This document shows, in pieces, positions 7,237 to 15,772 of a stretch of 37,886 nucleotides of DNA. Below the pieces are notes generated by a model. That model did no database searches, was not told where the DNA came from, and saw nothing but the letters and a program-made list of their open reading frames with translations. Source of the DNA: an uncultured Bacteroidales bacterium (lineage in GTDB: Bacteria > Bacteroidota > Bacteroidia > Bacteroidales > UBA932); contig ONIQ01000019.1 of assembly GCA_900317925.1 (NCBI GenBank), forward strand, positions 1 to 37,886. The letters run 5' to 3'. The position numbers and the translations under genes are program-made. Numbering within the stretch: position 1 is the stretch's first letter; each line of letters starts with the position of its first letter.

Positions 7237-8169
7237 ATGGGATTATTTGACAAAGGCATCCAAAAAACGAAGCAATCGTTCTTCGAGCGCATCTCGCGAG
7301 CGGTTGTCGGCAAGTCCAAGGTCGATGACGAAACGCTTGATGCCATTGAAGAGGCCCTGGTGGCCTCCGACATGGGCGTGGATACCACTTTGAAGATTGT
7401 GGACAACCTTCAGGACCGTGTTGAAAGGGACAAATACCTGTCTTTCGACGAACTGGTGGAAATCCTCCGGGACGAGATTTCGAAGCTGATGGATTTGGAA
7501 AACGCCCCCGACGGCGTGGTCCAGCCTTTCGATTTTTCCCATAAGCCCTATGTGATCATGGTTGTGGGGGTGAACGGCGTAGGGAAGACGACGACCATCG
7601 GTAAACTGGCCTCCATGCTGAAAGCGCAGGGAAAGAAGGTCATCATCGGTGCGGCCGATACCTTCCGCGCCGCAGCGGTGGATCAGCTGGAAATCTGGGC
7701 GCAGCGCGCCGGGGTGGACATCGTCCGGCAAAGCATGGGTTCCGATCCCGCTTCGGTGGCCTTCGATACCGTCAAGGCGGCGGTCGCCCGCGAGGCGGAT
7801 GTGGTCCTCATCGATACGGCCGGCCGTCTGCACAACCGGATCGACCTGATGAACGAACTCACCAAAATCCGCAATGTGATGCGGAAGGTGGTTCCCGATG
7901 CCCCGCATGACGTGCTGCTGGTGCTGGACGCTTCGACCGGCCAGAACGCCTATCAGCAGGCCAAAGAATTCGCCCGCGCCACGGATGTTACCTCGCTGGC
8001 GCTGACCAAGTTGGACGGCACGGCGAAGGGCGGCGTGGTGATCGGTATTGTGGACCAGATGAAGATTCCGGTGAAATTCATCGGCATCGGAGAAGGGATC
8101 GACGACCTGAAGATCTTTGACAGGAAGGAATTCGTGGCGTCGCTTTTCTCGAAAGAAGATTTGAAATAA
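7237..8169 (+). CDS. ftsY: Signal recognition particle receptor FtsY
   Basis: FtsY is the membrane-associated SRP GTPase that docks ribosomes making membrane proteins. The product is 310 residues: a four-helix N domain (about 1-95) and the G domain with Walker A GVNGVGKT at 111-118, DTAGR from Asp193 and TKLDG from 257. It lacks the long acidic A domain of E. coli FtsY, which is normal for this phylum. The reading frame is open further upstream to 7156, but a terminator and a -7 box lie in that stretch. I therefore start at ATG 7237 (MGLFDKGIQKTKQSFF), the conserved family opening. pheT follows after 15 bases. Confidence 0.95.
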   Translation: MGLFDKGIQKTKQSFFERISRAVVGKSKVDDETLDAIEEALVASDMGVDTTLKIVDNLQDRVERDKYLSFDELVEILRDEISKLMDLENAPDGVVQPFDFSHKPYVIMVVGVNGVGKTTTIGKLASMLKAQGKKVIIGAADTFRAAAVDQLEIWAQRAGVDIVRQSMGSDPASVAFDTVKAAVAREADVVLIDTAGRLHNRIDLMNELTKIRNVMRKVVPDAPHDVLLVLDASTGQNAYQQAKEFARATDVTSLALTKLDGTAKGGVVIGIVDQMKIPVKFIGIGEGIDDLKIFDRKEFVASLFSKEDLK

Positions 8170-8184
8170 AACAGTAAACCAGAT

Positions 8185-10626
8185 ATGAAGCTTTCTTACA
8201 ATTGGCTCAAGGATTATCTTGAGGTGGACATGACTCCGCAGCAGATTGCGGATGCAATGACCTCGATCGGTATCGAGGTGGATGGCGTGGAAGAGACGGA
8301 GGCGGTTCCCGGCGGCCTGGCCGGCGTGGTAGTCGCCAAAGTGCTTACCTGTGAAGCGCACCCCGATTCGGATCACCTGCACATCACCACCGTGGAGGAC
8401 GGAACCGGGGAACCGTTGACGGTCGTTTGCGGCGCCCCGAATGTGGCGGCAGGCCAGAAAGTGTTGTTCGCCCGCATCGGAGCCGTGCTTCCGGGCGATT
8501 TCAAGATCAAGAAATCCAAAATCCGCGGCGTGGAATCCTTCGGAATGATTTGTGCCGAGGATGAACTGGGCATCGGTACCTCTCACGAGGGAATCATGGT
8601 CCTTCCGGAAGATGCCGTGGTGGGAACGCCCGCCAAGGAGTACCTCCACCTCCAGACCCAGGCGGTCATCGAATATGAAATTACCGCGAACCGCGTGGAT
8701 GCGGCCTCCCACTGGGGTGTCGCCCGCGATTTGTATGCCTACCTGATGCACAATGGCATCCCGTGCACGCTGAAGCATCCGGACGATGCCGGCTTCGCCG
8801 AGGGCGCCGGGAAGGAAATTCCGGTCGAAGTGCAAGATGCTACCGCTGCTCCGCGATATACGGGCATCACCCTCGCGGGCGTGCAGGTGAAAGAATCGCC
8901 TGAGTGGCTGCAGCAGAAGTTGCTGGCCATCGGTCTGCGTCCCATCAACAACGTGGTGGATATTTCCAACTTCATCCTGTTCGAGCTCGGACAGCCCCTG
9001 CACACCTTCGATGCGGCCAAGATCGGCGGCGGAAAGGTCATCGTCCGCCGGGCGAAGGAGGGTGAGAAAATTGTCACGCTGGACGGTGTCGAGCGCACCC
9101 TGGCGGCGACCGATATCGTCATTGCCGATTCTTCGCGGCCGATGTGCATCGCGGGTGTGTTCGGCGGGGAGGATTCGGGTGTGTCCGAGTCGACCACCGA
9201 GGTCTTCCTGGAGAGCGCCTGTTTTGATGCCGGTTCCATCCGCAAGACGTCCAAGAAACACCAGCTGCAGACCGACGCCTCCTTCCGTTTCGAGCGGGGT
9301 GCCGATCCGGAAATCGCCGCCCTGGCCGGTCGCCGGGCCGCCAGGCTTATCTGCGAACTGGCGGGAGCCCATGTGGTGGGGAAGATGCAGGAATGCTATC
9401 CCGTGCCGGCCGAGCGCAAGGTCATCGACCTGGATTATGCGCGGATCGAAGCCTTTGTGGGCCAGCCCATCGGCCACCAGACCATCGAGAACATCCTGAC
9501 CTGGCTGGACTACCGGTTTGTCTCCAAGACCGCGACGGGCGCAACGGTGGCGGCTCCGACCTATATGGTAGATGTGTACCGCGAATGCGATGTGGTGGAA
9601 GAAATTCTCCGGATTTACGGATACAACAACATCGACCTGCCGAAGCACATGAAGATGAGCGTGAACGCCACGCCGTCTCCGCAGCCGGAAGCAATCCGCA
9701 ATGCGGTCTCCAACTTCCTGGCCGCCAACGGTTTCGTAGAGACGATGAACAACTCCCTGACCAAGGGTGATTATTACAATGGCCTGGAGACCTTCCCGGC
9801 CGAGGCCTGCGTCCGCATCGTGAATCCGCTTTCTTCGGACCTGAACGTGATGCGTCAGACCCTCATCCTGAATGGATTGGAGGTGATTGCTTACAACCTG
9901 AACCGTCAGGCTGTATCGCTCAAGACCTTCGAGTATGGCAGCGTCTATCGCCGTCTGCCGGAAGGAGACGGGACCACGCTGGCCTCCTATGAGGAGCATC
10001 CTTGCTTTGCCCTCTTCATGACGGGCACGCCGGACAAATCGTGGTCGGCGGCACCCCGCAAAAGCGGTTTCTTTGGCCTGAAAGGTTATCTGGAAGCCTT
10101 GCTCAAGCGCTATGGCGCCGATCTGTCCCAGATGGAGACGGCCCCGGCTCCGGCCGACATCTTCTCCGAGGGTCTGGTGTACAGCCTGCCCGGCAAGGGA
10201 GCAAAACTGGCCGTGATGGGTACGGTGAATCCGGCCCTTGCCAGACGCTTTGGCGTGAAGCAGCCGGTGTTCGCCGCCGAAATCGAGTGGAACACCCTCT
10301 TCGAACTGGTGAAACGCGACAAGGTGAAATTCAAAGAGTTACCCCGTTTCCCCGAAGTTCGCCGCGACCTGGCCCTGCTGCTGGACGAGAGCGTTTCGTA
10401 CGCTGACCTGCAGAAGAGCGCCCAGCGTGCAGCGAAGAAACTCCTTCGCCAGGTGAACCTCTTTGATGTCTATCGGGGCGACAAGATTCCTGCGGGAAAG
10501 AAACAGTATGCCTTGAGTTTCGTGCTGCAGGATCCCGAGCGGACCCTCACCGACGCCGATGTGGAGAATACCATGAAGAAGGTGCTCGCCACCTTCAAGA
10601 ACGAATACGGAGCTGTCCTTCGCTAA
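8185..10626 (+). CDS. pheT: Phenylalanine--tRNA ligase beta subunit
   Basis: The beta subunit of the (alpha-beta)2 enzyme binds tRNA-Phe and edits mis-charged tyrosine. It is 813 residues, close to the E. coli 795. Domains in order are B1 (from residue 1, MKLSYNWLKDYL), the EMAP-like tRNA-binding fold (about 40-150, CEAHPDSDHL), B3/B4 editing (about 210-390), B5 (about 405-480), the catalytic-like core (about 490-690) and a C-terminal FDX-ACB anticodon domain (about 720-813, LPRFPEVRRDLAL). The alpha subunit gene pheS is not in the window, so the two subunits are encoded apart. A DUF4296 lipoprotein gene starts one base after its stop. Confidence 0.96.
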   Translation: MKLSYNWLKDYLEVDMTPQQIADAMTSIGIEVDGVEETEAVPGGLAGVVVAKVLTCEAHPDSDHLHITTVEDGTGEPLTVVCGAPNVAAGQKVLFARIGAVLPGDFKIKKSKIRGVESFGMICAEDELGIGTSHEGIMVLPEDAVVGTPAKEYLHLQTQAVIEYEITANRVDAASHWGVARDLYAYLMHNGIPCTLKHPDDAGFAEGAGKEIPVEVQDATAAPRYTGITLAGVQVKESPEWLQQKLLAIGLRPINNVVDISNFILFELGQPLHTFDAAKIGGGKVIVRRAKEGEKIVTLDGVERTLAATDIVIADSSRPMCIAGVFGGEDSGVSESTTEVFLESACFDAGSIRKTSKKHQLQTDASFRFERGADPEIAALAGRRAARLICELAGAHVVGKMQECYPVPAERKVIDLDYARIEAFVGQPIGHQTIENILTWLDYRFVSKTATGATVAAPTYMVDVYRECDVVEEILRIYGYNNIDLPKHMKMSVNATPSPQPEAIRNAVSNFLAANGFVETMNNSLTKGDYYNGLETFPAEACVRIVNPLSSDLNVMRQTLILNGLEVIAYNLNRQAVSLKTFEYGSVYRRLPEGDGTTLASYEEHPCFALFMTGTPDKSWSAAPRKSGFFGLKGYLEALLKRYGADLSQMETAPAPADIFSEGLVYSLPGKGAKLAVMGTVNPALARRFGVKQPVFAAEIEWNTLFELVKRDKVKFKELPRFPEVRRDLALLLDESVSYADLQKSAQRAAKKLLRQVNLFDVYRGDKIPAGKKQYALSFVLQDPERTLTDADVENTMKKVLATFKNEYGAVLR

Positions 10627-10627
10627 G

Positions 10628-11176
10628 ATGAAACGCATTCCGGTAGCCTTCCTCTGCCTGACCCTGGCTTTGCTTTCCCTCTGCTGCTGCTCGCGCAAGG
10701 GGAAGGTGATTCCGCGCGATGAAATGGCCGATATCTATTATGATATGTTCATGGCCGACCAATGGCTGCAGGATCACCGGGAATTCCGGGAGACGGCCGA
10801 TACGACCCTGTTTTACGAGGCCCTTTTCCGCCGTCATGGCTACTCCACGGCCGATTATTTCCGGAGCGTGCAGCATTATATGCGGGATCCCAAACGCTAC
10901 AGCCGCATGATGCAAGCGGTCATCGACCGGCTGGAAGCCGACCGGGTAGCCCTGGACAAACTGGCCAACGCGGAATCGGACAGGCAGGCGGAGCGCCAGC
11001 GTATCCGGAGCCTCCGTTTCGGCGTTCCGTATTACCGCGATGTCTTTTCGGGCCGGTTCAGCACCGATACCCTCACGGTCTTCGTGGATTCCACCGACCA
11101 CCGGCTGAAAATCCTTCCGGCCCAGCGGGATACGATGTTCCGCGGACCAATTATCTTGACGGGAGACGAACGATGA
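10628..11176 (+). CDS. DUF4296 family lipoprotein
   Basis: The 182-residue product begins with a type II signal: MKR, a hydrophobic run to about residue 18, then a cluster of three cysteines at 19-21, one of which should carry the lipid. The mature part contains IPRDEMADIYYDMFMADQWL near residues 32-52, the hallmark of DUF4296, followed by helical segments to about 125. The function is not known; lipid anchoring suggests the periplasm or outer membrane. It is one base from pheT, and its stop overlaps the next ATG (ATGA at 11173-11176), so it is translationally coupled to the amidohydrolase. Confidence 0.8.
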   Translation: MKRIPVAFLCLTLALLSLCCCSRKGKVIPRDEMADIYYDMFMADQWLQDHREFRETADTTLFYEALFRRHGYSTADYFRSVQHYMRDPKRYSRMMQAVIDRLEADRVALDKLANAESDRQAERQRIRSLRFGVPYYRDVFSGRFSTDTLTVFVDSTDHRLKILPAQRDTMFRGPIILTGDER

Positions 11177-12363
11177 ACCGAGTAGCCGCTTCCTATCTCT
11201 TTGCCCTGGATGGCAGGGGGCCCGTACAGAATGGTTTTGTCGAATACGACGACGAGGGAACCATCCTGCGGACGGGTGTATGCGAGGATGTGGCGGCGGA
11301 ACCGCATTTCCTGACGGGCTGCGCCCTGGTGCCGGGATTCGTAAATACCCACTGCCACATCGAGCTTTCCTATATGCGGGGGCTTTTCCGTCGCGGGACC
11401 GGGATGGCCGGTTTTATCGACCAGATCAATGCTTTGCGCGATACGGCGCCGCAGGCCGAGCGGATCGAAACCATCCGCGGCCGGATGGACCAGCTTTGGC
11501 AGCGGGGTGTCCAGGCGATGGCCGATATCAGCAACGGAGCCGATTCTTTCGCCGTCAAGGCGGCTTCGCCCCTTTATACCCGTACCTTTCTGGAAGTGTT
11601 CGGGACGGAACCCGAGGATTGCCCGAAGGTGATGGAAGACGTGCTGGCCCTGCAGCGGCAGGCCCAGTCTTTCGGCTTGGATGCCGCCCCGACGCCGCAC
11701 GCCTGTTATACCATGAGCCCGGAACTGGTGACGGCCTCCAGCGCCGCCGGCCTGGCGTCCGGATTCCTGTCGTTCCATAGCGAAGAAACGCCCGAGGAAG
11801 AGGAGATGATGCGCAGCGGCAGCGGCCCCATGTGGGAGAACCGTGTGCGTGCCGGCATGAGCACGCCGCCCGTGACGGGGACCTCCTCCCTGCTGTATTT
11901 CCTGGATCGCCTGGAAAAAGTGCATCCTGCCCCCTTCGACGAGCACATCCTGCTGGTACACGAGGTCTGTATGGATGCCGAAGGAATTGCCGCCGTAAAA
12001 GCGAAGTTGCACCATCCCTTTATCGTGCTGTGCCCCTTGTCGAACATCTATATCCACGACGCGTTACCGCCCGTGGAATTGCTGCGGAACAGCGGCCTTT
12101 CCCTGACCGTGGGAACCGACTCCCTGTCCAGTAACGACGACCTGGACATGGTGTCCGAACTGTTCTGTCTGCAGGAAAATTTCCCGCAGCTCTCTTTGGA
12201 AGAAATGCTGGGCTGGGCTTGCTCCAACGGTGCCGCCTTCCTGGGAAAGGAGGATGTCATGGGGCGTCTGGAAGCGGGCATGCGCCCGGGAATTGTTTGC
12301 ATTGACCATCTTGCCGACGGAGCCCGGCTCACAACGGCAAGTATCTCTTATAGAATCCGATAG
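11173..12363 (+). CDS. Amidohydrolase, nucleoside/base deaminase-like
   Basis: The 396-residue protein is a metal-dependent hydrolase of the TRZ/ATZ/guanine-deaminase branch. The metal motif HCH is at 60-62 (in VNTHCHIELS), with further candidate ligands His202 (HSEE), His263 (VHE) and Asp316 (GTDS). This set of HxH, His, His, Asp is the usual mononuclear zinc or iron site of the superfamily. The likely reaction is deamination of a purine-like or S-adenosylhomocysteine-type substrate, but the substrate is not readable. The start is ATG 11173, overlapping the DUF4296 stop by four bases. A longer frame reading back to 10762 lies wholly over the preceding gene and lacks support. Confidence 0.85.
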   Translation: MNRVAASYLFALDGRGPVQNGFVEYDDEGTILRTGVCEDVAAEPHFLTGCALVPGFVNTHCHIELSYMRGLFRRGTGMAGFIDQINALRDTAPQAERIETIRGRMDQLWQRGVQAMADISNGADSFAVKAASPLYTRTFLEVFGTEPEDCPKVMEDVLALQRQAQSFGLDAAPTPHACYTMSPELVTASSAAGLASGFLSFHSEETPEEEEMMRSGSGPMWENRVRAGMSTPPVTGTSSLLYFLDRLEKVHPAPFDEHILLVHEVCMDAEGIAAVKAKLHHPFIVLCPLSNIYIHDALPPVELLRNSGLSLTVGTDSLSSNDDLDMVSELFCLQENFPQLSLEEMLGWACSNGAAFLGKEDVMGRLEAGMRPGIVCIDHLADGARLTTASISYRIR

Positions 12364-12366
12364 CCT

Positions 12367-13122
12367 ATGATGCGCGAAGAAACGGTATTTGGTCCTATCT
12401 ACAGCCGCAGGCTGGGTTCCTCACTGGGCATCAACCTGCTGCCCCAGAAGGGGAAGTTGTGCAACTTCGACTGCATTTATTGCGAATGCGGGTGGAACCG
12501 GGATGGGCGCGGAGATACCGTCCTCCCGACAGCGGAAGACCTGCAGAAGGCGCTGACGTCCAAGCTGGAAGCGTGCAAGGTAGCAGGAACACCCATTGAC
12601 TCCATCACGTTCAGCGGGGACGGTGAACCGACCTTGAATCCGGAATTCGCACAGATCATTGACGTGACCCTTTCGTTGCGGGACGCCTATTATCCGGCCG
12701 CGAAGGTATCGGTCCTGTCCAATGCCACGCGGGTGGGTCGGGAGGACGTCTTCCATGCTTTGCGGAAGGTGGATAATCCCATCTTGAAAATCGATGCTCC
12801 CACCGATGCCCTGGCGGCCTTGATTAACAGACCCGCCCCGGGTTACCATGTGGCGGATGTGGTTGCAGCGCTGAAGCGTTTCGAGGGAGATTTTGTCCTG
12901 CAAACCATGTTCCTGCGCGCCCCCGGCTTCGATTCGTCCGCCCCGGAAGTGCTGCTCGGGTGGATGGATATCGTCCGGGAACTTCGGCCCCGCGAGGTAA
13001 TGGTTTATACCCTGGACCGGGAGACGCCGATGAAGGGTTTGCAGAAATTTACCCCCGAAGAGATGGCCGTCCTGGTGCGCCCGCTCATCGAGGAGGGGTT
13101 CAAGATACAAATCAGAGGATAA
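12367..13122 (+). CDS. Radical SAM protein, TYW1-like (COG0731 type)
   Basis: The 251-residue protein has the iron-sulfur motif CNFDCIYC with cysteines at 32, 36 and 39, an extra Cys at 41, and the SAM-binding FSGDGEPTLNP block typical of radical SAM enzymes. The opening FGPIYSRRLGSSLGINLLP matches a group often called Fe-S oxidoreductase or wybutosine-synthesis-like. The protein lacks the flavodoxin domain of true TYW1, and bacteria do not make wybutosine, so the substrate is unknown. It starts three bases after the amidohydrolase stop; ATG 12367 or the next ATG 12370 are both possible. Confidence 0.85.
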   Translation: MMREETVFGPIYSRRLGSSLGINLLPQKGKLCNFDCIYCECGWNRDGRGDTVLPTAEDLQKALTSKLEACKVAGTPIDSITFSGDGEPTLNPEFAQIIDVTLSLRDAYYPAAKVSVLSNATRVGREDVFHALRKVDNPILKIDAPTDALAALINRPAPGYHVADVVAALKRFEGDFVLQTMFLRAPGFDSSAPEVLLGWMDIVRELRPREVMVYTLDRETPMKGLQKFTPEEMAVLVRPLIEEGFKIQIRG

Positions 13123-13139
13123 TTAATAACCAATAAGAT

Positions 13140-14033
13140 ATGACAGATTATTTAAAAAAGTACGATTATACTCCTGATAAGGATGCAATCGACCGCAGTC
13201 TGGGTATCATAGCCGAAAACGTATCCAAGGTTACTTCTCCTGAAGTGCTGAAAGACTGCTTCTCCTTTATGGACCTGACGACCCTGCGCAGCAATGATAC
13301 GGTCGCCTCGGTGACCAAGCTCGTGAACAAGGTGAACGGCCTGAAGAAAGAATGGCCCGGCTACCCCATGCCGGCTTCCATTTGCGTCTATCCCAATTTC
13401 GCTTCTACGGTCCGTGAGGAACTGCTGGACCCTTCGGTCCATGTGACCACGGTGGCCAGTGCATTCCCTTCTACCCAGAGTTTCCTGGAGGTAAAGGTCC
13501 GCGAGTGCGAACTGGCTGTTGAGCAGGGTGCCGACGAGGTGGATATCGTCCTGTCCCTTGCGAATTTCCTGGCGGGAGATTATGACGCCGCTGCCGCGGA
13601 AATCCGTGCCATGCGCAAAGCGATTGATGTCGCATCGGCCCGGGTCGGCCGCCCGGTGGTGCTGAAAGTGATTCTGGAAACCGGCCTGCTGGTGACTCCG
13701 GAAGCCATTGCCACCGCTTCCTTCCTGGCCATGGAAGAGGGCTCCGATTTCATCAAGACATCCACCGGTAAGGTTGAGGTGAATGCGACGCCGATGGCAG
13801 CCTACGTAATGTGTGCGTGCATCCGCCGCTTCTTTGAGAAGACCGGCCGCAAGGTTGGCTTCAAGGCAGCGGGAGGTATCTCTACCGCCCAGGACGCCGT
13901 GTGCTATTATTCCATCGGGATGACACTGCTGGGGAAGGAGTGGATGAACAAGCAATTCTTCCGCTTTGGCGTGAGCCGCGTGGCCAATAGCATCATGAGT
14001 GCGGTAGAACAGAAAACCGTCACGTATTTCTAG
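13140..14033 (+). CDS. deoC: Deoxyribose-phosphate aldolase
   Basis: DeoC splits 2-deoxyribose 5-phosphate into glyceraldehyde 3-phosphate and acetaldehyde in deoxynucleoside breakdown. At 297 residues it is longer than E. coli (259), mainly from an N-terminal extension of about 30 residues, as in other Bacteroidetes. The Schiff-base lysine is Lys206 in FIKTSTGK, the second lysine is Lys242 in GFKAAGG, and the catalytic Asp135 is in DEVDIV, so the active site looks intact. It lies 17 bases after the radical SAM gene without a clear promoter of its own and is closed by a strong hairpin terminator. Confidence 0.94.
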   Translation: MTDYLKKYDYTPDKDAIDRSLGIIAENVSKVTSPEVLKDCFSFMDLTTLRSNDTVASVTKLVNKVNGLKKEWPGYPMPASICVYPNFASTVREELLDPSVHVTTVASAFPSTQSFLEVKVRECELAVEQGADEVDIVLSLANFLAGDYDAAAAEIRAMRKAIDVASARVGRPVVLKVILETGLLVTPEAIATASFLAMEEGSDFIKTSTGKVEVNATPMAAYVMCACIRRFFEKTGRKVGFKAAGGISTAQDAVCYYSIGMTLLGKEWMNKQFFRFGVSRVANSIMSAVEQKTVTYF

Positions 14034-14070
14034 TCGCGTTTTTTATATAAAAATAACGATTTTACCATAA

Positions 14071-14109
14071 AGAAAATCGCCGTTCTACGCATGTAGGATG
14101 GCGATTTTT
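14071..14109 (+). terminator. Strong hairpin terminator after deoC
   Basis: AAAATCGCC (14073-14081) pairs with GGCGATTTT (14100-14108); inside, TTCTAC pairs with GTAGGA (one G-U) around a GCAT loop. The A-run before and T-run after could let it act in both directions. Confidence 0.8.
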
Positions 14110-14112
14110 CAC

Positions 14113-14145
14113 ATTATCCGTGTAAATTTAGTTTACACGGATAAT
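14113..14145 (+). promoter_or_regulatory. Perfect 14-bp-arm palindrome, likely operator
   Basis: ATTATCCGTGTAAA (14113-14126) and its exact complement TTTACACGGATAAT (14132-14145) flank TTTAG. The right arm lies where the -33 element of the next promoter should be, six bases before TACCTTTG. A dimeric repressor or activator is the simplest reading; the regulator is not identified. Confidence 0.65.
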
Positions 14146-14151
14146 CCCTTG

Positions 14152-14159
14152 TACCTTTG
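14152..14159 (+). promoter_or_regulatory. -7 box for the zincin lipoprotein operon
   Basis: TACCTTTG matches TAnnTTTG. It ends 19 bases before the ATG at 14179, which rules out the longer upstream frame that would start at 14098 inside the terminator. Confidence 0.65.
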
Positions 14160-14178
14160 CCGTGAAAAGATTTTTGCT

Positions 14179-15768
14179 ATGAAAAGGATGAAGTACATCT
14201 GGTTGTGGTTGCTGCTCGCGGTAGTGCCGGGGGCGTGCTCCAAAGATGGCGGCTCCGACCTTTCGGGCGGCGAAGAAGAACGGGATACGGAAGTCTATCA
14301 CGAAATGATTGTCCTGGGGAACAAATTGGATGATCCTTACACGGTAGATAACATGACCAAGGCCCTGGCTTCGGTCTATCCGACCAAGGCCGGCCGGACC
14401 GATATCCGGCCCAGCGACATCTATGTCCGCTTCCTCCCGGCGGACGAGGACCAGTACAAGAGGCTGCAGGAACTGGGGGTGGAAATGCTGGACCATCCGA
14501 TGGACTATGAGATTCTGCGGGAGGGGGATTATTACCACGATCCATCCGTGGATGAAGACAAGATCACCTGGCAGTACGCCGTGGTCTCACCCTCGTTCCA
14601 GTTCCCGGAAGGCATCCCGTACGAGGTGCTGGATGAGTGCTATATCCCCAATGAGGCCGTGACGCGGGCCGATGACGGCATCGACTGGGCGGCGGTGGAA
14701 CGCGAATCCTTCCGGCTCACGGGGAACGAGAATCTCTATGTGCCTGAGACCAAGGGCGAAGCCACGCGTCCGGAGGGGCGGATAATGATTGTGGATGACA
14801 AATATGCTGAGGGCAAGCCGTTTGGCGTTGCAGGCGTGATGGTCTCGTGCAATGTATTTGTGAAGTTCGCGTCCTGCTACACCGACCGGGACGGCTATTA
14901 CGAGATGCCGAAATACTTCTCGTGGCGGCCACGTTACCGGCTGGTTTTCAAGAACAAAATCGGCTTTGGAATCGGACTGAACCTGATCTTGATTCCGGCT
15001 TCTTTTTCGACCCTTGGGAAGGGTTCGCCACATGGCATTGACGAGATTATCCACAAAGACTCGGACCGCAAGCTGTTTGCCCGCTGCGTGACGAACAATG
15101 CGGCCTGGGATTACTTCCAGCGCTGTTCCGAAGAGGACCTGAACCTGCCGAAACCCCCGTCGGACGTCCGGTTCTGGATCTTTTACAAGAAGGATTTGAG
15201 CAGTGCGGCCATGCTCAAGCACGGGACGGTGCTGGGGAAGGGACTGTTCGCGAAGTTCCTGGGTGAATTCCGCTCCATCATCCAGGTATTCCTGCCGGAT
15301 ATTACCCTGGGTGTTTCCAATGCCGATGATTATGCGGCCATCTATAACCTGGTCGTGCATGAATTGGCCCATGCAAGCCATTTTACGCGTGTGGGCGTAG
15401 ATTACTGGGACCGCTATATCGAGTATATCATTTCTTCCTTCGTAAGAAGCGGGGGCGTGGTCTATGGGACCGGGACCGAATCTGATTCCGGCTATTGTGA
15501 AATCGGGGAAATGTGGGCCTACTACCTGGAACAGAAGCTTTATTCCGACCGATACGGCGGCAACCCGCCTTCCTTCGGACAGGAGTGGTGGTTCTTCCCG
15601 CAAATCTTCCGATACCTGGACGAGCGGGGCATGACACCTTCGGAAATCATCAAGGCCCTGGATGGGGAGGTGGCCTCGCGCGAGGCCCTGAAAGCCAAGC
15701 TGGTGTCGCTCTACCCGGGCAGGAAAGCCATTATCGACGAGGTGTTTGCACGTTATACAAATGAATGA
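14179..15768 (+). CDS. Lipoprotein with a zincin (HExxH) motif, family not recognised
   Basis: The 529-residue protein has a lipoprotein signal with the lipid Cys at residue 20 (VVPGAC, then SKDGGSD, an acidic tail like Bacteroidetes surface-export signals). Residues about 195-255 (IMIVDDKYAEG through a YTDRDGYYEMP turn) look like a small carboxypeptidase-regulatory-type beta domain. A clear metallopeptidase motif HELAH is at 394-398, in VVHELAHASHF. Glu441 or Glu444 (GYCEIGEMWAYY), about 45 residues on, could be the third zinc ligand as in gluzincins. Cleavage of a protein or peptide at the cell surface is the likely role. It leads a three-gene unit with DUF3575 and FimB/Mfa2-like genes, behind a palindromic operator. 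No named family came to mind. Confidence 0.75.
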   Translation: MKRMKYIWLWLLLAVVPGACSKDGGSDLSGGEEERDTEVYHEMIVLGNKLDDPYTVDNMTKALASVYPTKAGRTDIRPSDIYVRFLPADEDQYKRLQELGVEMLDHPMDYEILREGDYYHDPSVDEDKITWQYAVVSPSFQFPEGIPYEVLDECYIPNEAVTRADDGIDWAAVERESFRLTGNENLYVPETKGEATRPEGRIMIVDDKYAEGKPFGVAGVMVSCNVFVKFASCYTDRDGYYEMPKYFSWRPRYRLVFKNKIGFGIGLNLILIPASFSTLGKGSPHGIDEIIHKDSDRKLFARCVTNNAAWDYFQRCSEEDLNLPKPPSDVRFWIFYKKDLSSAAMLKHGTVLGKGLFAKFLGEFRSIIQVFLPDITLGVSNADDYAAIYNLVVHELAHASHFTRVGVDYWDRYIEYIISSFVRSGGVVYGTGTESDSGYCEIGEMWAYYLEQKLYSDRYGGNPPSFGQEWWFFPQIFRYLDERGMTPSEIIKALDGEVASREALKAKLVSLYPGRKAIIDEVFARYTNE

Positions 15769-15772
15769 TTCC

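Noticed and set aside
7243-9999. A 918-codon open frame on the minus strand over ftsY and pheT
   Set aside because: It is a mirror of the strong codon bias of ftsY and pheT. Its translation is rich in His, Gln and Arg with no family pattern, and both genes beneath it are certain.
10762-11172. Upstream in-frame extension of the amidohydrolase
   Set aside because: It would overlap the DUF4296 gene completely in another frame. The metal-site domain begins properly from ATG 11173.
14113-14145. Invertible-promoter repeat of the type that switches Bacteroidales surface genes
   Set aside because: The arms are only five bases apart, so no promoter lies between them to invert, and no recombinase gene is near. 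A fixed operator is more likely.
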